Assembly: GCA_964577205.1 (NCBI GenBank)
Contig: CAZNYG010000004.1
Coordinates: 1-54,778 of the forward strand
Origin: CAZNYG01 sp964577205
GTDB lineage: Bacteria; Elusimicrobiota; Endomicrobiia; Endomicrobiales; CAIRNS01
Reading direction: 5' to 3'
Length of the DNA stretch: 54,778 bases
Every line of letters begins with the position of its first letter. Position 1 is the stretch's first letter. Made by a program: the position numbers and the translations under genes. The notes beneath the pieces are model-generated. The model was not told the DNA's origin, made no database searches, and saw only the letters and a program-made list of their open reading frames with translations. Shown here piece by piece: positions 33,806 to 41,429 of this stretch.

Positions 33806-35113
33806 GTGTTCCTGATCGCGAAGGGCAAAGGCCGTTTAAAGGGAATGGCGCTGTGGCTGTTATGCGCCGGAGCGCTTTTGACGGCGGGCGTACGCGTCGG
33901 GGGAGGGACTTTCAATTCGGTCTTCGAGTTGAATCAGAAAGGGGTCCAGGCTCTCGAAGCGGGCCGATATGAGGAAGCGGTCAATTATCTCTCCGAAGCT
34001 GACCGCGAGGGGGACAATACGACCGTAAGGCGCAACCTCTCGGCGGCGTACAACAAAGCCGCGTTCTATCACGGTGAAAGGGGCGATTTCGACAAAGCCC
34101 GCGATTACATGCAGAAAGCCTGCGCCTTGTTCCCCGGGGAAAAGCAGTTGAGGACGAATTACGCTCATGTCCTTACGAATGAAGGGTTCCGCCGTTATAA
34201 CGCAAAAAGGACAGGCGATATAGAATGGCTGCTCCGGGAATCCCTCCAGTATGACGATACCGTGGCGGGCACGCACATCCTTCTTGGACAGCTGTATTAC
34301 GACCGGGACGAATACCGGCATGCTAAAGCCGAATGGCAGAAGGCCGCACAGCTCGATCCCGGGCAGGACGACGTCAAAAGGAAACTGGAGAAGCTGGGTC
34401 GGGAAATGGCTGACGAGAATCAGCGTTTCGACCAGACGAATTACCATTTCAAGGTGCGTTACGAGGGAACGGATATGTGGACGGCTTCCCGGGACGTGCT
34501 TGGCCTGCTGGAAAGCGCCTACGTGGAAGCCGGGAGGAAATTCGGGGTTTTCCCGGATCAGCCGCTGACGGTGATCATCTACACCCAGGAAAAATTCCGG
34601 TCGGTGACCGGGGCGGATGAATGGTCAGCCGGCCTTTATGACGGAAAGATCCGGCTCCGGCGGGGCGACGTGGAAGGCGACAAACCAAGGCTGAAACAGA
34701 TCGTGTATCATGAATATATGCACGCGTTCGTGCATTATCTCGCCGGGAACAACGTGCCGGTATGGCTTAACGAGGGCATCGCCCAGTGTTACGAGAACAT
34801 GCCCGCGAAGGCGGCGTTGACCGGCGCTGAGAAAAGGCTTCTTGGAGAACGGCTTTCCGGAGGCGCCCTGGGGCTGGATGCCGTCGAGCCGATGTTCCGT
34901 TCCCGGTATTCACGGGCCGAAGTCAGCTTCGCGTACGCCTACGCGAAAGCCTTCGTCTGTTACCTGATAGACAGAGGGTGGGATTACAGCATCAGGAACC
35001 TTCTGGAAGAATGCAAAAAAGGGACCGCCGTGAATGACGCGTTCAACAGAGTGTATTTCAGGAGCCTTGACATGATGCACGACGACTGGAAACGGACCGG
35101 GCTGTCCCTGTGA
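33806..35113 (+). CDS. exported TPR protein with gluzincin-type metalloprotease domain
   Basis: 435 residues. A hydrophobic N-terminal segment (about 14-30) acts as signal or anchor. TPR repeats span about 40-200 (FDKARDYMQKACALFPG, YRHAKAEWQKAAQLDPG). The C-terminal half is a peptidase-MA-like domain with zinc motif HEYMHAFVHY (H302, E303, H306) and the third ligand in WLNEGIAQ (E323), a HExxH-16-E arrangement. A GTG start is chosen because AAAGGA lies 8 bases upstream. Probably an envelope protease whose TPRs recruit partners; substrate unknown. Confidence 0.82.
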   Translation: MFLIAKGKGRLKGMALWLLCAGALLTAGVRVGGGTFNSVFELNQKGVQALEAGRYEEAVNYLSEADREGDNTTVRRNLSAAYNKAAFYHGERGDFDKARDYMQKACALFPGEKQLRTNYAHVLTNEGFRRYNAKRTGDIEWLLRESLQYDDTVAGTHILLGQLYYDRDEYRHAKAEWQKAAQLDPGQDDVKRKLEKLGREMADENQRFDQTNYHFKVRYEGTDMWTASRDVLGLLESAYVEAGRKFGVFPDQPLTVIIYTQEKFRSVTGADEWSAGLYDGKIRLRRGDVEGDKPRLKQIVYHEYMHAFVHYLAGNNVPVWLNEGIAQCYENMPAKAALTGAEKRLLGERLSGGALGLDAVEPMFRSRYSRAEVSFAYAYAKAFVCYLIDRGWDYSIRNLLEECKKGTAVNDAFNRVYFRSLDMMHDDWKRTGLSL

Positions 35114-35135
35114 CCGGAAAGAGAGGAGAATGAGG

Positions 35136-35738
35136 ATGCGTTGCGCGCGCTGGTTGATCGCCGGGATGTTCCTGCTGTCCGCGGGAGTGGCGTATGCCGG
35201 GGATGCAAAAGGGGAGGCTGACATGGGAGACCATCCTTCAGTAGCACCAAAAAAAGTCCTTGTGGTTTATTACTCGCGGACCGGCCACACGAAAAAAGCG
35301 GCTGAAGAGATCGCCCGCGCGCTGAACGCCGGCATTGAACAGTTGATCGATAAAAAAGACCGCGGCGGGGCCGGCGGCTATATAATCGCGGGAAAGGATG
35401 CCGCCCGGGAGAACCCCGCGGAGATCGAACCGGTCAGGAATGATCCGTCGAAGTACGATCTGGTCGTCCTTGGAACGCCGGTCTGGGCATGGAACATGAC
35501 CCCGGCCATAAGGGCCTACGTTACGGCGCACGGGAAAACTTTCAGGAATATCGCCATATTTACTTTCGCGGGAGGGACAAAATCGGGCAGGATCGTGGAA
35601 AAGATCGAGACGCTCGCGGGCAAAAAGGCCGTGGCTTCGGCCGGATTCCTTGACTCCGACCTCAAGGAAGGCAACAGCGCCCGGTATGAGGGAAAGCTCA
35701 AGGCCTTCACCGCGCGGCTGCTTGATTTTGAAAAGTGA
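35136..35738 (+). CDS. flavodoxin-family protein with apparent signal peptide
   Basis: The flavodoxin fold starts at KKVLVVYYSRTGHTKKAAEEIA, with the FMN phosphate loop in SRTGHTK, and continues with LGTPVWAWNMTPAIRAYV. ATG 35136 fits AGGAG at 7 bases and gives a leader MRCARWLIAGMFLLSAGVAYAGD that looks like a cleavable signal peptide. Exported FMN flavodoxins are unusual. A second in-frame ATG at 35223 with a strong GGGGAGG site (35211-35217) would make a purely cytoplasmic form. It may reduce or signal in either compartment. Downstream the stop is followed by AGGCGATTG. Confidence 0.8.
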   Translation: MRCARWLIAGMFLLSAGVAYAGDAKGEADMGDHPSVAPKKVLVVYYSRTGHTKKAAEEIARALNAGIEQLIDKKDRGGAGGYIIAGKDAARENPAEIEPVRNDPSKYDLVVLGTPVWAWNMTPAIRAYVTAHGKTFRNIAIFTFAGGTKSGRIVEKIETLAGKKAVASAGFLDSDLKEGNSARYEGKLKAFTARLLDFEK

Positions 35739-35808
35739 AGGCGATTGAATTCTAAAAGATTTTCGCGCCTGTGCCCGCCGCTCCGGACAGATTTTCATGG
35801 AGGGATGA

Positions 35809-36645
35809 GTGGAACGTGTATGCTGCAGTTTGAGAGTAAAGCTGACAATCAGTTTTCTCGCGCTTGTACTGGCCGTCTCCGGATTGACCGGTTACGTGAT
35901 GCTCAGGGAATCACGGGAGGTGGCCCTTGAGATGGTACGTTCGGAACTGACCGGGCTCGCGTCCGTGCTGGCGAGCGATTTCAGCGGCGCCGACGGAGAT
36001 GTGTTGATGGGCCTGAAGGCCGGGGAAGAACGCACACCGCGGTATATGCGTCTTCGCGACCGTTTGAGGCGGCTCAAGGAGGCGCACGGGAATATTATGT
36101 ACGCTTACACGATGCGTAAGAGGGGGGACGATCTGTATTTCATCGTTGACGCCGATTACGGGTACGGCGATGATCCTGAAGAGGGTGCGATCGACGAAAA
36201 ATATGACCTGGACGCGTTGAAGGGCAAAAGCGAGATATTGAGCGGATTTGAAGGCCCCGCGGCGGACAGGGAATTCAGCGAGGACAAATGGGGGGTCACA
36301 CTCTCCGGATACGCGCCGGTCAGGAACTCGTCCGGGCAGGTGATAGGCATTCTCGGCGTGGATATGGCGCGCCAGGAAGTTATCGCAAAGGCAAAGGAGC
36401 TCAGATGGAAATATGCCGCGGCCGTTCTGGTTGTCGGCGCTTTCGTTTCAGGCCTCCTGGTACTGTTCTATTCCATTACCGTCCGAAGGGACGTCCGCAG
36501 AATGATCAAGGCCGCGAATGATATCAGCATGGGCGACATGGACGCGACCGTCGGCATTGAAAGGAACGATGAGATAGGCGAACTGGCGGAATCCTTTGAA
36601 CGCATGGTGGCAAGCCTTAAGATAATGATGAAGAAGGAAAAATAA
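35809..36645 (+). CDS. membrane sensor with HAMP domain and no output domain
   Basis: 278 residues. Membrane segment 1 (about 11-31), an extracytoplasmic sensor domain of Cache-like character (about 32-200, with YAYTMRKRGDDLYFIVDADYG and GYAPVRNSSGQVIGILGVDM), membrane segment 2 (about 203-226) and a HAMP domain (about 227-277). It ends right after HAMP with LKIMMKKEK, so no kinase, cyclase or chemotaxis module is attached. GTG start with GGAGGG upstream. It must signal through a separate protein; the next small gene, 16 bases on, is the obvious candidate. Confidence 0.78.
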   Translation: MERVCCSLRVKLTISFLALVLAVSGLTGYVMLRESREVALEMVRSELTGLASVLASDFSGADGDVLMGLKAGEERTPRYMRLRDRLRRLKEAHGNIMYAYTMRKRGDDLYFIVDADYGYGDDPEEGAIDEKYDLDALKGKSEILSGFEGPAADREFSEDKWGVTLSGYAPVRNSSGQVIGILGVDMARQEVIAKAKELRWKYAAAVLVVGAFVSGLLVLFYSITVRRDVRRMIKAANDISMGDMDATVGIERNDEIGELAESFERMVASLKIMMKKEK

Positions 36646-36661
36646 AGCAGGGGAAGAACGA

Positions 36662-36907
36662 ATGAGCGCGGTTTCCGACAAAGTGCTGTCCATAGCGACA
36701 AAATTCCTTGGGCCTGCTTCAGGCGTGTTCCTTGAACGCCAGACGGCCGGCCATATGAACGGATTGAAATTCGAAGACGTTCATTACGAGCATCTGCCAG
36801 AGCTGTTCAAATGGGTGAAGCTATCGTCGCGCCATTATATCGGCGACAGATCGGATGATCTCGTCTTAAAACTCAGCCACGCTTTCAACGTGAAACCCAA
36901 CGATTGA
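36662..36907 (+). CDS. small uncharacterised protein paired with HAMP sensor
   Basis: 81 residues, soluble, with no recognised family. Sequence features are an amphipathic N-terminal helix (VSDKVLSIATKFLG) and a basic/aromatic middle (HYEHLPELFKWVKLSSRHYIG). AGGGGA lies 7 bases before the ATG, and it is close behind the output-less sensor, suggesting a functional pair. Codon usage matches its neighbours, so I believe it is real. Confidence 0.65.
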   Translation: MSAVSDKVLSIATKFLGPASGVFLERQTAGHMNGLKFEDVHYEHLPELFKWVKLSSRHYIGDRSDDLVLKLSHAFNVKPND

Positions 36908-36953
36908 ACAGGCGCGGGATCCGCGGGCCGCAGTTTATAGAGGTGATCATTCC

Positions 36954-37460
36954 ATGGAACATAAGCGCCGCGTGGCGTATGTGGGCATCGGATCGAACCT
37001 GGGGGACCGGGCCCGCAATGTCGGCAAAGCGGCCGGGGCGTTGCGGCGGCTTCAGGGCGTCCGGGTACTCTCCGTTTCACCGGTCTATGTTTCTTCGCCG
37101 GTAGGCCCGCGCCAGCGGGATTTTTTCAACCTGGCGGTGAAGATAGCTACGGCGCTTCGCCCCGCGGATCTTCTGAAGGGACTGCAGCGTGTCGAGAAAG
37201 AAATGGGCCGGCCCCTCCGCCGCGAACGCTGGGGCCCGCGGGTCATCGACCTGGACATCCTTCTTTACGGCCGCGTCGTTTTTCGAGGCCCGGGCCTGGT
37301 AATACCGCATCCGGAAATGCACAGGCGCCGTTTTGTGCTCGAGCCGATGGCCGTCATCGCTCCCGGCCTCCGGCACCCCAGGCTTCGCAGGACCATGCGG
37401 AAACTCAGGGACGGGCTCCGATTGACTTCACCGGAACAAAAGGTTAGAATACTGAAATGA
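36954..37460 (+). CDS. folK: 2-amino-4-hydroxy-6-hydroxymethyldihydropteridine pyrophosphokinase
   Basis: Transfers pyrophosphate from ATP to the pterin in folate synthesis. 168 residues. YVGIGSNLGDR at the N-terminus, YVSSPVG, and the family signature RWGPRVIDLDILLYG with HPEMHRRRFVLEP are intact. GAGGTGA precedes the ATG. The stop overlaps panB as ATGA, linking folate to pantothenate synthesis; PanB needs methylene-tetrahydrofolate, which makes this pairing sensible. Confidence 0.95.
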   Translation: MEHKRRVAYVGIGSNLGDRARNVGKAAGALRRLQGVRVLSVSPVYVSSPVGPRQRDFFNLAVKIATALRPADLLKGLQRVEKEMGRPLRRERWGPRVIDLDILLYGRVVFRGPGLVIPHPEMHRRRFVLEPMAVIAPGLRHPRLRRTMRKLRDGLRLTSPEQKVRILK

Positions 37461-38260
37461 ACAACAAAGTCACGACATCCACGTTCCTCGAGATGAAGAA
37501 AAAAGGCGAGAAGATCGCCATGCTGACCGGTTATGATTACGGGATGGCGCGGATTCTGAACGAAGCCGGGGTTGACTCGGTGCTGGTGGGCGATTCCGTG
37601 GGCATGGTCAAGCTGGGTTTCGAGAATACTTTGCCGGTGACCATGGATGACATCATCTACCACTGCAAGACCGTCCGCCGGGCCAACAGCCGCGCGCTGC
37701 TCGTCGCTGACATGCCGTTCCTTTCGTACGAAGTGAACACCGCGGAAGCCGTGGCCAACGCCGGCAGGCTTGTGAAAAACGCCGGCGCCGAGGCGGTGAA
37801 GATCGAGGGATGTGAGCCGTTCCTTCCGGCTGTCCGCGCGATCATCGCGTCAAAGATCCCGGTCATGGGGCATCTCGGGCTCACTCCACAGTCGATCCAT
37901 CAGTTCGGCGGGTACAAGGTTCAGGGCCGCAACGAACAGGCGGCGGCCCGGCTCCTTGCCGACGCGCGGGCGCTGCAGGACGCGGGCGTTTTCGCGCTGG
38001 TCCTCGAAGCTATCCCGCGGGAACTTGCCGGCCAGATCACGGCCACGCTGTCGATCCCCACGATCGGTATCGGCGCCGGCCCGGACTGCGACGGGCAGGT
38101 GCTTGTCACTGACGATATTCTCGGCCTGTATTCTGATTTCAAGCCGAAATTCGCGAAGCGCTACGCCGATCTCAGGCCGCGGATCCTGGAAGCGGTCAGA
38201 TCGTATTGCCGCGAAGTAAAGGACGGTTCCTTCCCTGACGACGAGTTTACCTATAAATGA
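37457..38260 (+). CDS. panB: 3-methyl-2-oxobutanoate hydroxymethyltransferase
   Basis: Makes ketopantoate from ketoisovalerate and methylene-THF. 267 residues, normal length. Family marks are MLTGYDYGMARI, VGDSVGMVKLGFENTLPVTMDD, metal and substrate residues in the DMPFLSYE and KIEGCE segments, HLGLTPQSIHQFGGYKVQGR and IGIGAGPDCDGQVLV. Translationally coupled to folK. Confidence 0.96.
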   Translation: MNNKVTTSTFLEMKKKGEKIAMLTGYDYGMARILNEAGVDSVLVGDSVGMVKLGFENTLPVTMDDIIYHCKTVRRANSRALLVADMPFLSYEVNTAEAVANAGRLVKNAGAEAVKIEGCEPFLPAVRAIIASKIPVMGHLGLTPQSIHQFGGYKVQGRNEQAAARLLADARALQDAGVFALVLEAIPRELAGQITATLSIPTIGIGAGPDCDGQVLVTDDILGLYSDFKPKFAKRYADLRPRILEAVRSYCREVKDGSFPDDEFTYK

Positions 38261-38345
38261 TACTCGGAAAACTAACGTAACGACAACACCGGTTACGATG
38301 CCCGTTAAAGACGTTACGGGCCTCGTAACCGTCCCACGTGCTTGT
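38261..38345 (+). repeat. nested hairpin with core shared with the 43 kb element
   Basis: GGTTACGA (38291-38298) pairs with TCGTAACC (38323-38330), and inside it GCCCGT pairs with ACGGGC (38300-38305 with 38316-38321). The core CCCGTTAAAGACGTTACG matches 43279-43295 with two T/C differences, although the loci are 5 kb apart. It lies between panB and panC. Confidence 0.75.
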
Positions 38346-38365
38346 GCCGTCCCGAGTTTGAATCT

Positions 38366-39268
38366 ATGAAAATCATTGCTTCCGTCAAACAGATGCAGGG
38401 CCTCGCGTTGAAGGTGAAGCGCGCGGGGAGATCGATCGGCCTTGTCCCGACCATGGGTGCCCTGCACGAGGGGCATTTTTCCCTGATCCGGCGCGCGCGC
38501 AAAGAGAACGATGTCGTCGTTGTTTCCGTGTTCGTCAACCCGGCGCAGTTCGGCCCGAACGAGGACTACCTGCGTTATCCGCGTCCCGCCGCGGAAGACG
38601 CCGCCGCCTGCCGGAGAGAAAAAGCCGATTATCTTTTCATGCCGTCGCCGGATGAAATGTACCCCGGCGGTCATCTGACCTTCGTGACGGTTGAGAGGAT
38701 GTCGGATATCCTGTGCGGGGAATCCCGTCCCGGGCATTTCCGCGGCGTGGCCACCGTCGTATCCAAGCTGTTCAATATCGCGCGGCCGGACCGCGCTTAC
38801 TTCGGCATGAAGGACTACCAGCAGCTGACGCTGATAAAGCGGATGGCCTCCGACCTGAACTTTCCCGTGGCGATCGTTCCCTGTCCCATTGTCCGCGAGC
38901 CTTCCGGGCTCGCGTTATCCAGCCGCAACGCCTATCTTTCACCGCTTGAAAAGGAACGCGGCCTCATTATCTCCCGGTCTTTACAACGTACATGCGATTT
39001 GATACAATGCAAAAAAATTAAAACAAGCGAAAAAATCGAGGAGAATATGATCGCGGCGTTGTCCCGGGTACCGGGCGCGAGACTCGATTATGTCGCGGTA
39101 CTGGATCCCGAGACCCTTGAACCGGTATCCAGGCTCCGGCTCCCGGTCGTGATCGCTGTCGCCATCTGGATGGGACGCACTCGCCTTATCGACAATATTA
39201 TCGTCGGCACCGATGCCCGTTCCCGGCGGGCGAAAAGGAGAGCGCCATGCTCCGTACGAGATATATAG
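38366..39268 (+). CDS. panC: pantothenate synthetase
   Basis: Joins pantoate and beta-alanine with ATP. 300 residues counted from ATG 38366; an upstream TTG at 38342 lacks support. The nucleotide-binding PTMGALHEGH, the KDYQQLTLIKRM loop and GLALSSRNAYLS are clear. The ribosome site is weak. The 3' end overlaps the next gene by 22 bases. No panD is seen in the window. Confidence 0.94.
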   Translation: MKIIASVKQMQGLALKVKRAGRSIGLVPTMGALHEGHFSLIRRARKENDVVVVSVFVNPAQFGPNEDYLRYPRPAAEDAAACRREKADYLFMPSPDEMYPGGHLTFVTVERMSDILCGESRPGHFRGVATVVSKLFNIARPDRAYFGMKDYQQLTLIKRMASDLNFPVAIVPCPIVREPSGLALSSRNAYLSPLEKERGLIISRSLQRTCDLIQCKKIKTSEKIEENMIAALSRVPGARLDYVAVLDPETLEPVSRLRLPVVIAVAIWMGRTRLIDNIIVGTDARSRRAKRRAPCSVRDI

Positions 39269-39759
39269 TCAAACCCCGCCTGCAGATCAAATATCTTCTT
39301 ATCGCGCTGCTCGTAGTCTGCGTTACCGCTCTCGCGGTGTATTATGCTTTCTGGAGCTCCCTCGTCAGGGCTCCCGGGCTTGACCAGTTAAGCGCCGGCG
39401 AGATGAAAGCGCTCGAAAACGCGTACCAGACCAGTTTCGTATGGGTTGTGGCCTTGCTGGCCCTTGCCATCGGCCTTGAAAGCATATTCCTGTTCCACCG
39501 CCTTGCCGGCCCGGTATTCGTGTTCGAACGCGCCTTCAAGGCGGTAGCCGGCGGAGATCTGACGGCGAAGGTACATTACCGCAGGCGCGACGAGCTCAAA
39601 GATACCGCCCGCGCCATCCAGGCCATGATAGACAACATCCGCGCTGCCGTAGCCGACGACCGGAAAAGATCCGCTCAAGCCGTGGAATTGCTGGATAAAG
39701 GCGATCCCGCAGGAGCCCGCAAGGCCATAGCGTCCGCCGGACAGTGGTTCAAGATATAG
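39247..39759 (+). CDS. two-TM HAMP-domain protein without output domain
   Basis: 170 residues: membrane segment 1 (about 16-36), a short external loop (about 37-62), membrane segment 2 (about 63-85), then a HAMP domain (about 87-140; RLAGPVFVFERAFKAVAGGDLTAKVHYRRRDELKD) and a short helical tail. No catalytic module follows. Overlaps the end of panC, so it is in the panB-panC-nadB transcription unit. A histidine kinase lies two genes on; pairing with it is possible. Confidence 0.75.
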   Translation: MLRTRYIVKPRLQIKYLLIALLVVCVTALAVYYAFWSSLVRAPGLDQLSAGEMKALENAYQTSFVWVVALLALAIGLESIFLFHRLAGPVFVFERAFKAVAGGDLTAKVHYRRRDELKDTARAIQAMIDNIRAAVADDRKRSAQAVELLDKGDPAGARKAIASAGQWFKI

Positions 39760-39806
39760 AAGGCATTGCGGATCGTAAATTTCAAAATGTATCTCCCCTT
39801 CCTCCC
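39760..39806 (+). repeat. single-arm periodic element before nadB
   Basis: AAGGCATTGCGG follows the stop directly and continues GATCGTAA, ATTTCAAA, the same vocabulary as the 8951 element. No opposite arm is present. The last 20 bases are pyrimidine-rich (CTCCCCTTCCTCCC) up to the nadB ATG. Confidence 0.5.
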
Positions 39807-41429
39807 ATGATCATAGAAACTGATTATCTCGTCATCGGCAGCGGCATCGCCGGACTTACGTTCGCGCTGCGGGCGTCCAGCGAAGGATCGGTCGCTATCG
39901 TAACGAAGCGCGGCGTGGAGGAAAGCGCCACCGACCGCGCGCAGGGCGGCGTGGCGGCCGTCTGGAGCGCCGAAGATTCCTTTGATGAGCATATCAAGGA
40001 CACGATGGCGGCCGGCGCGGGCCTGTGCCGCGAACATATTGTCGATGCCGTGGTCAGGGAAGGGCCGGATCGGATAAAAGACCTCATAAACTGGGGAGTG
40101 AAATTCACGCCCCGGGAAGGCACCATAGACAACGATTACGAGCTCGGCCTGGAAGGGGGACATTCGCACCGGCGTATCCTTCACGCGGGCGACATCACCG
40201 GGCACGAAATAGAGCAGCCGCTGGTGAAGCGCGCGCGGGAATGCCCGGATATCAGGATATACGAGCGCCATATCGCGGTTGACCTCATAACGACCGGGAA
40301 GATACGGAGGCGTTTCGCCGGATCTAAAGACAGCTGCTGGGGCGCGTATGTTCTCGATATCAAAAATAACCGGGTGCTCACTTTCCTTGCCAAAGCGGTC
40401 GTGCTCGCGACGGGAGGGGCCGGAAAAGTCTACCTGTACACGACTAACCCTGATGTTTCGACCGGAGACGGCGTCGCGATGGCGTACCGCGCGGGCGCGA
40501 CTATCGCTGACATGGAGTTTATACAGTTCCATCCCACCTGCCTGTACCATCCTGAAGCCAAATCATTCCTTGTTTCCGAGGCCGTCCGCGGCGAGGGAGC
40601 CATACTGCGTTCGAAGAACGGCGCCGCCTTCATGGAAAAATACCATCCGCGCAGGGAACTGGCGCCCCGGGACATCGTCGCGCGCGCCATTGACAGCGAA
40701 CTCAAGTCGAGCGGCGACGACTGCGTTTACCTGGACGTCACGCACCGTCCGGCGTCATTTTTGAAAAAAAGGTTCCCGAACATATACGGGCGGTGCCTGG
40801 AATTCGGCATCGACATGGCGAAAGACCCGATCCCCGTCGTCCCCGCCGCTCATTACTGCTGCGGCGGCGTCCTTACAGACGATTTCGGCCAGACGACGAT
40901 ACCTCGTCTTTTTGCCGTCGGAGAGACGGCCTGCACGGGCCTTCACGGCGCCAACCGCCTCGCTTCCAATTCCCTGCTTGAGGCGCTGGTGTTCTCGGAA
41001 CGTAGCTTCCGCTCTTCTAAGGTATTTATGAAGAGAACGGATCCTTTCCCGAAGATCCCCGTCTGGGATACGGGCGACGCGCGCGACAGCGACGAACTGG
41101 TCGTCGTCAGCCAGAACTGGGAGGAGATCCGGCATTTCATGTGGAACTACGTCGGTATCGTCCGCAGCGACAAGAGGCTGTCCCGGGCGGTACGCCGCAT
41201 CGAGCTGCTCCAGAAGGAGATATCCGAATACTACTGGAATTTCATCGTCACCGGCGACCTCATAGAACTGCGCAATATCGCCACTGTCGCGGAACTGATC
41301 ATCCGCAGCGCGCTCCGTCGCCGCGAAAGCAGGGGCCTGCATTACACGATCGATTATCCCGGACAGAGACGTGACGCTGCCGGCACGTTCATGAACCGTT
41401 TCGGCAAAGGGGAGGGAACACCCGCATGA
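39807..41429 (+). CDS. nadB: L-aspartate oxidase
   Basis: Oxidises aspartate to iminoaspartate for NAD synthesis with FAD. 540 residues. The N-terminal FAD fold is YLVIGSGIAGLTFAL; DRAQGGVAAVW, the active-site region QFHPTCLYH, SEAVRGEGAIL with RRELAPRDIVARAID, and the C-terminal helical domain are present. ATG 39807 starts exactly at the FAD fold, but no purine-rich ribosome site precedes it. The farther GTG at 39744 would add 21 residues unlike the family. Coupled to the next gene by ATGA. nadA and nadC are not in the window. Confidence 0.94.
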   Translation: MIIETDYLVIGSGIAGLTFALRASSEGSVAIVTKRGVEESATDRAQGGVAAVWSAEDSFDEHIKDTMAAGAGLCREHIVDAVVREGPDRIKDLINWGVKFTPREGTIDNDYELGLEGGHSHRRILHAGDITGHEIEQPLVKRARECPDIRIYERHIAVDLITTGKIRRRFAGSKDSCWGAYVLDIKNNRVLTFLAKAVVLATGGAGKVYLYTTNPDVSTGDGVAMAYRAGATIADMEFIQFHPTCLYHPEAKSFLVSEAVRGEGAILRSKNGAAFMEKYHPRRELAPRDIVARAIDSELKSSGDDCVYLDVTHRPASFLKKRFPNIYGRCLEFGIDMAKDPIPVVPAAHYCCGGVLTDDFGQTTIPRLFAVGETACTGLHGANRLASNSLLEALVFSERSFRSSKVFMKRTDPFPKIPVWDTGDARDSDELVVVSQNWEEIRHFMWNYVGIVRSDKRLSRAVRRIELLQKEISEYYWNFIVTGDLIELRNIATVAELIIRSALRRRESRGLHYTIDYPGQRRDAAGTFMNRFGKGEGTPA

